From positions 682,001-746,000 of the forward strand of contig NZ_CP083956.1 in assembly GCF_006442795.2 (NCBI RefSeq): a DNA stretch of 64,000 nucleotides, given 5' to 3'. The translations under genes were made by a program, and so were the position numbers. Position 1 is the first letter of the stretch. Every line of letters begins with the position of its first letter. Below the pieces are notes generated by a model. The model did not search any database. It saw only the letters and a list, made by a program, of their open reading frames with translations, and had not been told where the DNA came from. Positions 43,647 through 52,819 of the stretch are shown here, piece after piece. This DNA comes from Mesorhizobium sp. B1-1-8. GTDB lineage: Bacteria; Pseudomonadota; Alphaproteobacteria; Rhizobiales; Rhizobiaceae.

Positions 43647-43672
43647 AACGGGCAGGGGCTCGCTTCGGTTCC
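43647..43672 (-). promoter_or_regulatory. Sigma-EcfG-type promoter for ku-ligD
   Basis: GGAAC (43672-43668), 17-bp spacer, CGTT (43650-43647) on the minus strand, about 35 bp before the ku start. Matches the GGAAC-N16/17-CGTT general stress consensus of alphaproteobacteria. Confidence 0.7.
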
Positions 43673-43722
43673 GAACGAGGCCGGCAGCCCAGTGCGGCGC
43701 CGGGGCGGCCCTTGCCGTCAGC

Positions 43723-44229
43723 CTATTCGGCGGCCTGAAGATTGACCCTGCTCTCCGCGATTTCGGTGAGCTTGCGGTCGGTTGCCTGTTCTTCCTTGAG
43801 GTTCCTGGCCAGCACGTTGGCGCAGTCGCTGCGGCCGAGCTGCTTGGCCCAGGCGATCAGTGTGCCGTAGCGGGTCATTTCGTAATGCTCGACGGCCTGC
43901 GCGGAAGCGATCAGCGCGGCGTCGAGGACCTCCTTGTCGTCGACGTCGCCGCTCACCTCGTCAGCCTCCTCGAGGATGCCGTCGATGGCCGGGCAGTTGA
44001 CGGTCTTGGCCTTGACGCCTTGCAATTCGAACACCTGCTCGACCCGCTCGACATGTCCCCTGGTCTGCTCGAGGTGCTTCTCGAAGCCGGCCTTCAATTG
44101 CGGATCGGTCGCCTTGCCGATCATTTTCGGCAGCGATTTCTCGATCTGTTTTTCGGCGTAGTAGATGTCACGCAGCGTGTGGATGAAGAGGTCGTCCAGC
44201 GTCTTGATGTCTTTCGAAAAGAAACCCAT
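43723..44229 (-). CDS. DUF892 / YciE-type ferritin-like stress protein
   Basis: 168 residues. MGFFSKDIKTLDDLFIHTLRDIYYAEKQIEKSLPKMIGKA is the hallmark start of YciE/DUF892. Four-helix bundle with candidate metal ligands in YYAEKQI, EKHLEQTRGHVERVEQVFE, DAALIASAQAVEHYEMTRYG and LKEEQATDRKLTEIAE. Such proteins are induced by general stress and desiccation in alphaproteobacteria, biochemical role unclear. A GGAAC-N16-CGTT promoter lies about 90 bp upstream of ATG 44229. Followed 110 bp downstream by ku-ligD, which has its own like promoter. Confidence 0.92.
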   Translation of the reverse strand: MGFFSKDIKTLDDLFIHTLRDIYYAEKQIEKSLPKMIGKATDPQLKAGFEKHLEQTRGHVERVEQVFELQGVKAKTVNCPAIDGILEEADEVSGDVDDKEVLDAALIASAQAVEHYEMTRYGTLIAWAKQLGRSDCANVLARNLKEEQATDRKLTEIAESRVNLQAAE

Positions 44230-44322
44230 GGCGGTTGCCCTTTCCTTGCTCTTGCTGTGTTTGGGGGTCCGGCAGCGGCCAGAGCCGCTGTCGGCAAAGC
44301 CGGTTTCACACGGTCTGAAGCT

Positions 44323-44347
44323 AACGTGCCGCCGCCGGCCATGTTCC
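44323..44347 (-). promoter_or_regulatory. Sigma-EcfG-type promoter for the DUF892 gene
   Basis: GGAAC (44347-44343), 16-bp spacer, CGTTAG (44326-44321) on the minus strand; predicted 5' leader about 85 nt. Confidence 0.7.
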
Positions 44348-44477
44348 TTGGCGCGAGCGACGGAATGTCTCCACGCCGCGCCGACATGAAACAAAACCGC
44401 GCCCAAGCGACATCGAAACGAAACACAACCGACAGAAAAGCGGCGCCGGGCACTTACAAGCCAATGGAGATACCGAA

Positions 44478-44681
44478 ATGACCAATATCCTTCGCAACGC
44501 GTTGCTCGCGGCTGTCGCCATATCCGGCCTGGCCGGATCGGCAATGGCCGGTCAGCAGATGACCTGCGGCAACACATCGAACGACAAGCTCTGGGCCGGC
44601 CGTTGCTGCGGCATTCACGGGGCGAATTGCCTCGGTGGCGAGAGCCACGACCATGACCGCGACCGCGGTCGTCCAGCGTAA
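44478..44681 (+). CDS. Small secreted Cys/His-rich peptide
   Basis: 67 residues: signal peptide MTNILRNALLAAVAISGLAGSAMA and a 43-residue mature part with four cysteines (QMTCGNTSNDKLWAGRCCGIHGANC) and an acidic/His tail (GESHDHDRDRGRPA). Good SD GGAGAT before ATG 44478. Not a family I know. Arrangement Cys-CysCys-Cys plus HDHDRD could hold disulfides or bind metal. Flanked by stress genes; probably expressed from its own promoter in the 250-bp space upstream. Confidence 0.65.
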   Translation: MTNILRNALLAAVAISGLAGSAMAGQQMTCGNTSNDKLWAGRCCGIHGANCLGGESHDHDRDRGRPA

Positions 44682-44967
44682 TCGTTTCGATGCCGGAGGC
44701 CTGGCCGGCTAACCGCCGCCACGCCTTCCTTGAAGGCGCCGATCAAAAAGCGAACCGGCCGGCTAACCGCCGGCCGGCCCTTCCGCAAGGGCAATCGATC
44801 CTCGGCGGCAAACCCACGAAAAGACCCCGAATCAGCCGCATTGCAGCCACGAACCAAGGCATTTCGGACCAGAAATTAACATCACGTTCACTGACTATTC
44901 ACGCCTCGACGCTATGCTCGCGAACAATTCGGACGGGACATCCGAAACCGGGACAGGGGACAGTTAA

Positions 44968-45114
44968 ATGAAGTTTTGGAACCATATCGCCGGCTACGCC
45001 GCCGCCATCCGGGAGTTCGTCGCGCCGACCTATCGGCCGGAGCGCTACTACATGCGCGGCCCCGGCCCGGCCTGCGCCCGCCGCGGCAACTCGCTCGGCG
45101 TCAGCGCGCACTGA
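44968..45114 (+). CDS. Small orphan protein (48 aa)
   Basis: A 48-residue frame, MKFWNHIAGYAAAIREFVAP then TYRPERYYMRGPGPACARRGNSLGVSAH, ending TGA 45112-45114. AGGGGACAG is a plausible SD 7 nt before ATG 44968. It is basic, Tyr/Arg-rich, with no signal peptide. Unknown family. The upstream 280 bp are free of other genes and end in this SD, which supports translation. Confidence 0.45.
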   Translation: MKFWNHIAGYAAAIREFVAPTYRPERYYMRGPGPACARRGNSLGVSAH

Positions 45115-45116
45115 TC

Positions 45117-45239
45117 ATGAGCTTCGAAAACCGTCATAACAGCCGGATCTGCAAGCCGGCCGCCGACCATCGCGCAACCACCTATCGCGCCGAGCGCCCC
45201 GCGCTGGCCAAGGGGCGTGCGACAACGCCGCGACTTTGA
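45117..45239 (+). CDS. Possible second small ORF (40 aa) directly after the 48-aa gene
   Basis: MSFENRHNSRICKPAADHRA to PALAKGRATTPRL, starting 2 nt after the preceding stop. No SD of its own, so it would need translational coupling. Very basic. Could be chance; reported because of the tight spacing. Confidence 0.25.
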   Translation: MSFENRHNSRICKPAADHRATTYRAERPALAKGRATTPRL

Positions 45240-45479
45240 CGCTGCCGCCGGCTGATTTAGTGTCTCGAGGCACAAGCAGCCGGGGCCGACATGACCGATC
45301 CGCCCGAACCGAGCCGTCCGCCTCTCCAAGTTCTCGATGCGAGCCAGCCGCTGATCGTTTTCGACGATGCCCGCTCCGTTCGGGCTTCGCCGGAGTACCG
45401 CTCGTCGCTGAGAGGCGTTTCTCTTCCTGGTAGAGTGGCGCGGGAGGCGCTGCCTGTCGGCTACCTTCCGCGCCATATG

Positions 45480-45986
45480 TCAGCTCTTGATTTCGATGCG
45501 CTTAGCCGGTGACTGCGCTTTCGCGGTCTTCGGCAGCGTCACCGTCAAGACCCCGTTTTTGAAGCGGGCGTCGACCTCGCCCTCCTCGACTTCGTAACCG
45601 AGGGGGATGCGTCGCTCGAAGCGGCCGTAGTAGCGCTCCGAGAACTGCCGGTCCCTGTCCTCCGTTTCGGAGCGCTTCTCACCCTTCAGCGTCAGCACGC
45701 CGTCGTCGAGCAGCACTTCGATGTCCTTTTCCTCCAGACCTGGAACCTCGGCCGTCACCTTGATCTCCTTCTCGCCGTCGGAAATCTCGACGCTCGGCCA
45801 GCCGCTACCGAAGGAAGATACCGTGCCAAAGGCCGGTAGCGCAGGGCCGAAGCCGCGGAAAGCGTCGTCGAACAGGCGGTTCACCTCGCGGTGCAACGAG
45901 AGAAAGGGGTCGCGCTCGTCATCGCGAAACAAGCTCGGAAGCCGGCTATTTTCCCGTCTCCAAGGAATCAGATCACGTACACTCAT
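45480..45986 (-). CDS. Small heat-shock protein Hsp20 (class A-like)
   Basis: 168 residues. Alpha-crystallin domain from about 55 to 150: PSVEISDGEKEIKVTAEVPGLEEKDIEVLLDDGVLTLKGEKR, then GRFERRIPLGYEVEEGEVDARFKNGVLTVTLPK with the A-x-x-x-n-GVL motif, and a C-terminal AKRIEIKS. ATP-independent holdase chaperone. GAAGGAGAAC precedes ATG 45986. It lies downstream of the second Hsp20 gene on the same strand with a strong hairpin between, so both may share a promoter with reduced read-through. Confidence 0.95.
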   Translation of the reverse strand: MSVRDLIPWRRENSRLPSLFRDDERDPFLSLHREVNRLFDDAFRGFGPALPAFGTVSSFGSGWPSVEISDGEKEIKVTAEVPGLEEKDIEVLLDDGVLTLKGEKRSETEDRDRQFSERYYGRFERRIPLGYEVEEGEVDARFKNGVLTVTLPKTAKAQSPAKRIEIKS

Positions 45987-46025
45987 TGTTGTTCTCCTTC
46001 TATTGATGGGCCGATCGTTTCGCGA

Positions 46026-46050
46026 CGGCACCGGGCAAGGCCCGATGCCG
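46026..46050 (-). terminator. Intercistronic hairpin between the two hsp20 genes
   Basis: CGGCATCGGGC-CTT-GCCCGGTGCCG on the minus strand, an 11-bp stem with one G-U pair, no U-run. Likely an attenuator or mRNA-stabilising structure and not a true terminator. Confidence 0.5.
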
Positions 46051-46074
46051 TGCGCGTCAGGCCATCAGCAGGTC

Positions 46075-46554
46075 TCAGGCGACCTGCTTCTCAGCTTCGA
46101 TCTTCCGGTTCGCCGCGACCTTCGGCATCGTCTTGTCGGATGCGATTTCGATCCTGCGCGGCTTCATCTCTTCGGGAATCTCGCGCTTGAGATCGATCGT
46201 CAGCAAGCCATTGACAAGACGGGCGCCGACAACCTTGACGTGATCGGCCAGTTCAAAACGGCGCTGGAAGGCTCGGCCGGCAATGCCGCGATGCAGGTAA
46301 TGGCTGTTGTCCTCGCCGACCTTCTGGCCAGACACCATGAGCATGTTCTGCTCCTGCGTGATGGTCAGTTCGTCTTGGCTGAAACCGGCGACCGCCATGG
46401 TGATGCGGTAGTCGTCCTCATCGGTCTTGGCGATGTCATAGGGCGGCCAGTTGTCGATCGGCTCGCCTCTGCTCGCAGCCTCGAGCGCGTTCAGCATGCG
46501 GTCGAAGCCGATGCTCGACCTGAACAGAGGGGTAAAGTCGAATGTCGTTCTCAT
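46075..46554 (-). CDS. Small heat-shock protein Hsp20 (IbpA-like)
   Basis: 159 residues. MRTTFDFTPLFRSSIGFDRMLNALE is the IbpA/HspA N-terminus; crystallin domain YRITMAVAGFSQDELTITQEQNMLMVSGQK ... YLHRGIAGRAFQRRFELADHVKVVGARLVNGLLTIDLKREIPEE, and C-terminal KPRRIEI anchor. A polydisperse holdase. The 5' leader carries a ROSE-type thermometer (46555-46643) and a heat-shock-type promoter further up. ATG 46554 has the SD GGAGGAT. Confidence 0.95.
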   Translation of the reverse strand: MRTTFDFTPLFRSSIGFDRMLNALEAASRGEPIDNWPPYDIAKTDEDDYRITMAVAGFSQDELTITQEQNMLMVSGQKVGEDNSHYLHRGIAGRAFQRRFELADHVKVVGARLVNGLLTIDLKREIPEEMKPRRIEIASDKTMPKVAANRKIEAEKQVA

Positions 46555-46643
46555 AGCTACATCCTCCATTGAGCAACATAGATACGAGGAGCGCCAAGGA
46601 TGCGGCGCTCCTTGACCTTCGCTGGCCCTTTCAGGCGCCAGCA
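46555..46643 (-). ncRNA. ROSE-like RNA thermometer in the hsp20 5' leader
   Basis: On the minus strand the leader has GGAGCGCC...GGCGCTCC (8-bp stem), then TTGCTCAATGGAGGATG next to the start codon. The TTGCT pairs with GGAGGAT, hiding the SD, which is the diagnostic last hairpin of ROSE elements in rhizobial small heat-shock genes. An upstream GCTGGC...GCCAGC stem is also present. Confidence 0.7.
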
Positions 46644-46649
46644 AAATCG

Positions 46650-46677
46650 ATCTGGGAATTCAATTCCACCGCGTCAA
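46650..46677 (-). promoter_or_regulatory. RpoH-like promoter of the hsp20 gene
   Basis: CTTGAC (46677-46672), 16-bp spacer, CCAGAT (46655-46650), resembling the alphaproteobacterial RpoH pattern CTTGAN-N16/17-CCATAT in part. Its predicted start fits a leader of about 90 nt. Confidence 0.45.
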
Positions 46678-46885
46678 GAGGCAGGGCGGCAATCATCATG
46701 GCGCCCGAAGGCATCGCCGAGCCGATCGGTCTGCCGGCTGCCGATGGGGAGGTTCAACGGTTCGACGCCGGCCATGCGGCAGCCTTGACACGGTGCGGGT
46801 GGCCAACCATCTCGACGTCGGGCGTTCGCTCATGGCGCCCCCTATTGCTTGCTCGCAAAAAGACTTGAAACAAACGGAGGAAGTG

Positions 46886-47212
46886 ATGAACGACGTTCGG
46901 TTTCCCGAACCAGTCAAGCTCGAATTTCCCGCCGCTTCGCGCAAGGTCGCCAGCAGCTTCGAGGCATTGGAATGCCTGGATCAGCAATGGCCCGAATGGG
47001 CGCAGGAACGGAGCTGGCGCGCCGCAGAGCGGGCCTGCCGCGACGCGCTGGACGGCTGGCGCAGCGGCCGTGAGGCTTATAACGCTTTCAAGAAAGCGGC
47101 GAAACGCGCCGGCCTGATACCGGCGGATGGCCGTTCCGCGCGCCGCAAATTCCGTCCGGTAAGGATAACCGGAGGCTTGCGACCTGACGTCACGCTCAGT
47201 GGATGGCAATGA
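46886..47212 (+). CDS. DUF982 protein
   Basis: 108 residues: MNDVRFPEPVKLEFPAASRKVASSFEALECLDQQWPEWAQERSWRAAERACRDALDGWRSGREAYNAFKKAAKRAGL follows the DUF982 pattern (F-PV---...AL-FL...WP...-A-..C--AL-G......A...F--A--.AG). Found almost only in Rhizobiales, often in several copies; function unknown. ATG 46886 has ACGGAGGAAG. Its 3' end overlaps the convergent usg-like gene by 17 bp. A second DUF982 gene is at 50576. Confidence 0.82.
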   Translation: MNDVRFPEPVKLEFPAASRKVASSFEALECLDQQWPEWAQERSWRAAERACRDALDGWRSGREAYNAFKKAAKRAGLIPADGRSARRKFRPVRITGGLRPDVTLSGWQ

Positions 47213-47474
47213 TCCCGTCGACCGCGCGCCATTCCGAAGGTTGGATGAGGCGATGGTGGGCGACGCGCACGGAATGCAGCGCGCCCACCAGTTCACGCTC
47301 CCAATAGCCCAGGAATTCTTGCAGCTCCGGAAACTCCGGCGCCAGGTCATATTCTTGCCAGACGTAGAGCTGCAGCAGGCTCGGGTGATCGGGAAGATGG
47401 TAATGGATCTCGGCGGTGGTCAGCCCGTAGCCAACCATCTGCAGTCGGAACTCCCTGCTGACCGTGTTGACCAT
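47196..47474 (-). CDS. Usg-family protein
   Basis: 92 residues. VSREFRLQMVGYGLTTAEIHYHLPDHPSLLQLYVWQEYDLAPEFPELQEFLGYWERELVGALHSVRVAHHRLIQPSEWRAVDG corresponds to the Usg family of alphaproteobacteria, named from an ORF upstream of trp genes in Caulobacter; no trp gene is here. Function unknown. AAGGAGAAG precedes ATG 47474. It overlaps the convergent DUF982 gene and follows the 113-residue protein on the same strand. Confidence 0.85.
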   Translation of the reverse strand: MVNTVSREFRLQMVGYGLTTAEIHYHLPDHPSLLQLYVWQEYDLAPEFPELQEFLGYWERELVGALHSVRVAHHRLIQPSEWRAVDGIIAIH

Positions 47475-47493
47475 GTGCTTCTCCTTGACGATT

Positions 47494-47835
47494 TCATGCG
47501 TCCAGTCGGTCAAACATGTGCCGATGATCGGTTGCCGGATATGGCGTCGCAGCCTCGACATCGAGTTTGCACAAGGCATCCATGATCTGATCGAAGGTTA
47601 CCGGCCGCCCGGTACCCGGCGGCTGACGCAGCGCCGGCATGGATTCCACAGCGCAGGCATCCGAAGCCCAGGACGACAGAATCGCCCGCTTTTCCTGGAG
47701 ATCGAGCGTCTCGTCCTTCAAGACCTCGTCGGGATGCTTGAAATGCCTGGCCGGCGCCAGCAGGCGATCGAGCGAATAGTCGGATGTTTCGGGGGCAAGA
47801 GAGGGAATTATCGGCGAAAACGTCTGGTGGTTCAT
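47494..47835 (-). CDS. Conserved hypothetical protein of Rhizobiales (113 aa)
   Basis: 113 residues with a central block FKHPDEVLKDETLDLQEKRAILSSWASDACAVESMPALRQPPG and FDQIMDALCKLD, a pattern I know from rhizobial hypothetical proteins near stress genes, without an assigned role. GGAGGACATCG before ATG 47835 is a strong SD. Upstream of the usg-like gene with only 19 bp between, so probably co-transcribed. It diverges from groES. Confidence 0.75.
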   Translation of the reverse strand: MNHQTFSPIIPSLAPETSDYSLDRLLAPARHFKHPDEVLKDETLDLQEKRAILSSWASDACAVESMPALRQPPGTGRPVTFDQIMDALCKLDVEAATPYPATDHRHMFDRLDA

Positions 47836-47987
47836 CGATGTCCTCCGTCTGCAAGAACTCCTCGACAGCGTTCATGTTTCCAGGCTGCTCATGGGAGCAG
47901 CAGCAGCGATAATTTTGTCTGCGAGTCGCGAAAATTCAAGCGGCAAAATCTCCCGTTCGAACGAAATAGCTGCACGATAACAGTCTG

Positions 47988-48014
47988 TTGGCACTCTCAT
48001 ACGCCGAGTGCTAA
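47988..48014 (+). promoter_or_regulatory. CIRCE operator upstream of groESL
   Basis: TTGGCACTC-N9-GAGTGCTAA, one mismatch from the consensus TTAGCACTC-N9-GAGTGCTAA. Binding site of HrcA, whose gene is at 56774-57871. Confidence 0.92.
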
Positions 48015-48031
48015 TTTTTTTTCATCGGCCC

Positions 48032-48060
48032 CTTGAAACCCGAAAATCCCAAAACTAGCT
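48032..48060 (+). promoter_or_regulatory. RpoH-like promoter of groESL
   Basis: CTTGAA (48032-48037), 17-bp spacer, CTAGCT (48055-48060). The -35 is good and the -10 is weak. Places the transcription start about 100 nt before groES, downstream of CIRCE. Confidence 0.4.
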
Positions 48061-48169
48061 CGATATGCGCGCGCGATGCCCGAGAGGGTCGCGTCGCCCC
48101 GCACCGGCCGATATTGCCGGTCCGGTGCGGAGGAGCCTCAAAATCTGTTTGTCCTTGAAGGAGAACGAC

Positions 48170-50172
<2,003 letters not shown>

Positions 50173-50184
50173 GCGCGGGCAGAC

Positions 50185-50211
50185 TGCTCGCTCCCCACGT
50201 GGGAGCGAGCA
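50185..50211 (+). terminator. Perfect hairpin after groEL
   Basis: TGCTCGCTCCC-CACG-TGGGAGCGAGCA, 11-12 bp stem starting 12 nt after the groEL stop. No U-run, so termination may be partial and let the 76-residue gene be transcribed. Confidence 0.6.
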
Positions 50212-50237
50212 TCGCCTGATCGATTGGGGAGAGTATC

Positions 50238-50468
50238 ATGAATGTGATGACCGGCGAGGGAACCGTTCCGGCCCCGACATGCTCGGCGAGCGAATTCCTC
50301 GCCTATGAAGAGGAATGCCGAAAGGTGCTCAAGCCGCTGCTGACGGGCTTGCTGGACGTGGCCGAATCCGCGGGCTGGAACCGGCGCACGGTGGCCTCGA
50401 CACTCATGTTCCTGTCGGCGCAGCACGTGTCGGCGGCATCGGGCGTGTCCGCGGAGAGCCGACCCTGA
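50238..50468 (+). CDS. Hypothetical protein downstream of groEL (76 aa)
   Basis: 76 residues: MNVMTGEGTVPAPTCSASEFLAYEEECRKVLKPLLTGLLDVAESAGWNRRTVASTLMFLSAQHVSAASG. Strong SD GGGGAGAG. The middle is a helical segment; no signal peptide, no family known to me. The position immediately after groEL and before a DUF982 gene suggests membership in the same stress transcript. Confidence 0.6.
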   Translation: MNVMTGEGTVPAPTCSASEFLAYEEECRKVLKPLLTGLLDVAESAGWNRRTVASTLMFLSAQHVSAASGVSAESRP

Positions 50469-50575
50469 TGCTCGAATTTCGCACTTTGCGGCAGGGCGGC
50501 GTCGAGCTGTCCTCGCGGACAAGCCCGTTGTTCGGCACGCCGCAGTCGCAACGCTATCGAATGGAGGCTCGAGTC

Positions 50576-50872
50576 ATGAGAAACATGCGCTTTGAACAAC
50601 CTGTCACGGTCCTGGTAGGAATGGGTTTCCCGGTGACGATCGAGAACGTGATGGAAGCATATTCCCTGCTTCAGGACTGGCCCGCCACCGGCAGCAACGG
50701 GGCCCATGCGGTCGCGCTCAACGCCTGCAAAGCCGGCATTGCCGGTGAGGTTGATCCGGAGATCGTGCGGGCAACCCTGGTCGCCTTCGCGCGTCGCAAT
50801 GACATACTGGTGCCGAACTCGCTGGTAGCGAAAACGACCTCGCGGACCGAATCCGCGGGCCGGACCGCGTAG
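50576..50872 (+). CDS. DUF982 protein, second copy
   Basis: 98 residues: MRNMRFEQPVTVLVGMGFPVTIENVMEAYSLLQDWPATGSNGAHAVALNACKAGIAGEVDPEIVRATLVAFARRNDIL, the DUF982 layout (PV-V..G....I....EA...L..WP......A...A..AC.A.I.G). GGAGGCTCG lies before ATG 50576; longer in-frame starts (50315, 50468) would extend into the previous gene and lack homology. Only distantly similar to the copy at 46886. Confidence 0.8.
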   Translation: MRNMRFEQPVTVLVGMGFPVTIENVMEAYSLLQDWPATGSNGAHAVALNACKAGIAGEVDPEIVRATLVAFARRNDILVPNSLVAKTTSRTESAGRTA

Positions 50873-51182
50873 TCCACCAGCCGTCTCGCAAAACCGCGCC
50901 GCGGGCGCCTCCAAGCCGGCGCGCCCGGACCCTCGCCCGCGCCGCGACGAAGTGCAAGCCGGTCGGCGGCGCCGACGAGCGCCACAGTCTTGCCCGCGAG
51001 GATGCAGAACCCCGCAATCCAACACATTAGACGAATGGTTTGGCCCTTTGAGACCGCATGGCCGCTTGCGCGCCGTGCCGCTCGGGTCGAAAGATTTTTC
51101 TCGCGCCTGTCGAAATCGGCACAGGCCGCGCGACATAGGGTCGGCCCGCGATCAAGCGGCCTTCGAGAAACGGGAGAAGACC
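50873..51182. other. Gene-free stretch
   Basis: 310 bp between the DUF982 and YCII genes. No convincing frame, hairpin with U-run or known promoter motif was found. The stretch presumably carries the promoter of the YCII-sigma pair. Confidence 0.4.
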
Positions 51183-51551
51183 ATGCGATACATGCTTTTG
51201 ATCTATAACGACGAAGCCGCAATGGCGAATGCATCAAAGGAGCAGATCCAGCAGACTCTCGCGGCCTATGGCGCCTATACCGAAGCGCTGAAGAATTCCG
51301 GCGCCTGGTTGGCCGGCGACCGGCTGAAGCCGACCCAGGCGACGACCTCGGTGCGGATGGCCAACGGCAAGACAAGTGTGCTCGACGGCCCCTATGCCGA
51401 CACCAAGGAACAGCTCGCCGGCTTCTACATGATCGAGGCCGACGATGCCGATGCCGCCATCGCCTGGGCGGCGCGCTGTCCGGCGGCCAGCGTCGGCACG
51501 GTCGAGGTGCGGCCGATCTGGGAAATGGCCGAGTACGCATCCGAGAAATGA
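51183..51551 (+). CDS. YCII/DGPF-domain protein
   Basis: 122 residues. MRYMLLIYNDEAAMANASKEQIQQTLAAYGAYTEALKNSGAWLAGDRLKPTQATTSVRMANGKTSVLDGPYADTKEQLAGFYMIEADDADAAIAWAARCPAASVGTVEVRPIWEM contains the DGPFAE-like motif (here DGPYADTKEQLAGFY). Function unknown, ferredoxin-like fold. GGGAGAAG precedes ATG 51183. The sigma-factor gene follows after 7 bp, the usual partner for this family. Confidence 0.9.
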   Translation: MRYMLLIYNDEAAMANASKEQIQQTLAAYGAYTEALKNSGAWLAGDRLKPTQATTSVRMANGKTSVLDGPYADTKEQLAGFYMIEADDADAAIAWAARCPAASVGTVEVRPIWEMAEYASEK

Positions 51552-51558
51552 CCTTGTG

Positions 51559-52806
51559 ATGGACGATCGCTCTGAGATTGCACGGGCGGCGGCCGAAGCG
51601 GCCGCCCGGCAGAGTTACGGCAAGCTGATCGCCTGGCTCGCCGCCCGCACACGCGATGTTGCCGGCGCCGAGGATGCACTGGCCGATGCCTTTGCGGAAG
51701 CGCTTGAGCGTTGGCCGACCACGGGCGTGCCGCAGAAGCCGGAAGCCTGGCTGCTTGCGGTGGCGAGGCGGCGACGCGTCGACGCAGTGCGGCGGCGGCT
51801 GACCGGCGAGGCGGCCCGCGAGCACCTGCGGCTGCTCGCCGAGGAGATGGAGACGCGCATGCCGCATGACCACTTGCCCGACGAGCGGCTGAGGCTGATG
51901 TTTGCCTGCGCCCATCCGGCGATCGAGCCCGGCGTGCGCGCGCCGCTGATGCTGCAGACCGTCCTCGGTTTCGACGCCGCCACCATCGCCTCGGCCTTCC
52001 TGATGTCGCCGGCGACGATGGGCCAGCGCCTGGTGCGCGCAAAAAACCGCATTCGCGAGACCGGCATTCCCTTCCGCTTGCCCGAACGGAGCGAGCTTGG
52101 CGAACGGCTCGACGCCGTGCTGGAAGCGATTTACGCGACCTTTGCCGAAGGCTGGTCTGATCCGGCAGGCACCGAGACCAGGCGGCGCAACCTCGCCAGC
52201 GAAGGCATCTGGCTCGGCCGGCTGGTGGCCTCCCTGATGCCGGAAGAGCCCGAGGTGCTGGGCCTGCTCTCGCTGATGCTGTCGGCCGAGGCCCGCCGGG
52301 CGGCCAGGCGCAGCGCCGAAGGCGACTTCGTGCCGCTTGGCGAACAGGATTGCCGGCTATGGGACCGCGCCCTCATCGATGAGGCGGAAGCGTTGCTTTC
52401 CCACGCCGCCACCAAGGCGGCGATCGGCCGCTACCAGCTCGAGGCGGCGGTGCAGTCGGCCCACGCGGCACGACGCCTGACCGGCGGCACCGACTGGACC
52501 GCGATCCGTAACCTCTATGATGCGCTGCTGGCGATAGCAGGTTCGCCGGTGGTGGCGATCAACCGCGCCGTGGCAATCGCCGAAGCCGAGGGTGCGGCGG
52601 CGGGGCTGGCGGCCCTTTATGTGCTCGGCGACGACAGAAGGCTCAACGACTACCAGCCTTATTGGGCCGCCCGCGCCGGCCTGCTTGGCAGGCTCGGCAA
52701 CGCCGCGCTGGCCGCGGAAGCCTATGACCGGGCGATTGGCCTCGAGCACGACCCGGCCGTGCGCCGCTTCCTGCAGGGCAAAAAGGCGAAGCTCGTCAGA
52801 AACTGA
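51559..52806 (+). CDS. ECF sigma factor (DUF6596 type, paired with YCII protein)
   Basis: 415 residues. Sigma-70 region 2 (YGKLIAWLAARTRDVAGAEDALADAFAEALERWP...PEAWLLAVARRRRVDAVRRR) and region 4 (LMLQTVLGFDAATIASAFLMSPATMGQRLVRAKNRIRETGIPF) are followed by a 220-residue TPR-like C-terminal extension (DALLAIAGSPVVAINRAVAIAEAEG, AYDRAIGLEHDPAVRRFL). This large extended ECF group is always found beside YCII/DGPF proteins and lacks a classical anti-sigma factor; the C-terminal part probably regulates it. Stimulus unknown. Confidence 0.92.
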   Translation: MDDRSEIARAAAEAAARQSYGKLIAWLAARTRDVAGAEDALADAFAEALERWPTTGVPQKPEAWLLAVARRRRVDAVRRRLTGEAAREHLRLLAEEMETRMPHDHLPDERLRLMFACAHPAIEPGVRAPLMLQTVLGFDAATIASAFLMSPATMGQRLVRAKNRIRETGIPFRLPERSELGERLDAVLEAIYATFAEGWSDPAGTETRRRNLASEGIWLGRLVASLMPEEPEVLGLLSLMLSAEARRAARRSAEGDFVPLGEQDCRLWDRALIDEAEALLSHAATKAAIGRYQLEAAVQSAHAARRLTGGTDWTAIRNLYDALLAIAGSPVVAINRAVAIAEAEGAAAGLAALYVLGDDRRLNDYQPYWAARAGLLGRLGNAALAAEAYDRAIGLEHDPAVRRFLQGKKAKLVRN

Positions 52807-52819
52807 CGCGCGGCACGTT

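Noticed and set aside
45291..45512. 73-codon plus-strand frame (MTDPPEPSRPPLQ...)
   Set aside because: No SD, overlaps the 3' end of the hsp20 gene, and no recognisable domain; could not be supported.
47510..47875. 121-codon frame overlapping the 113-residue conserved protein
   Set aside because: Shares most of the region in another frame, only a weak SD, translation Arg/Ala-rich; the 113-residue frame has a strong SD and known conserved blocks.
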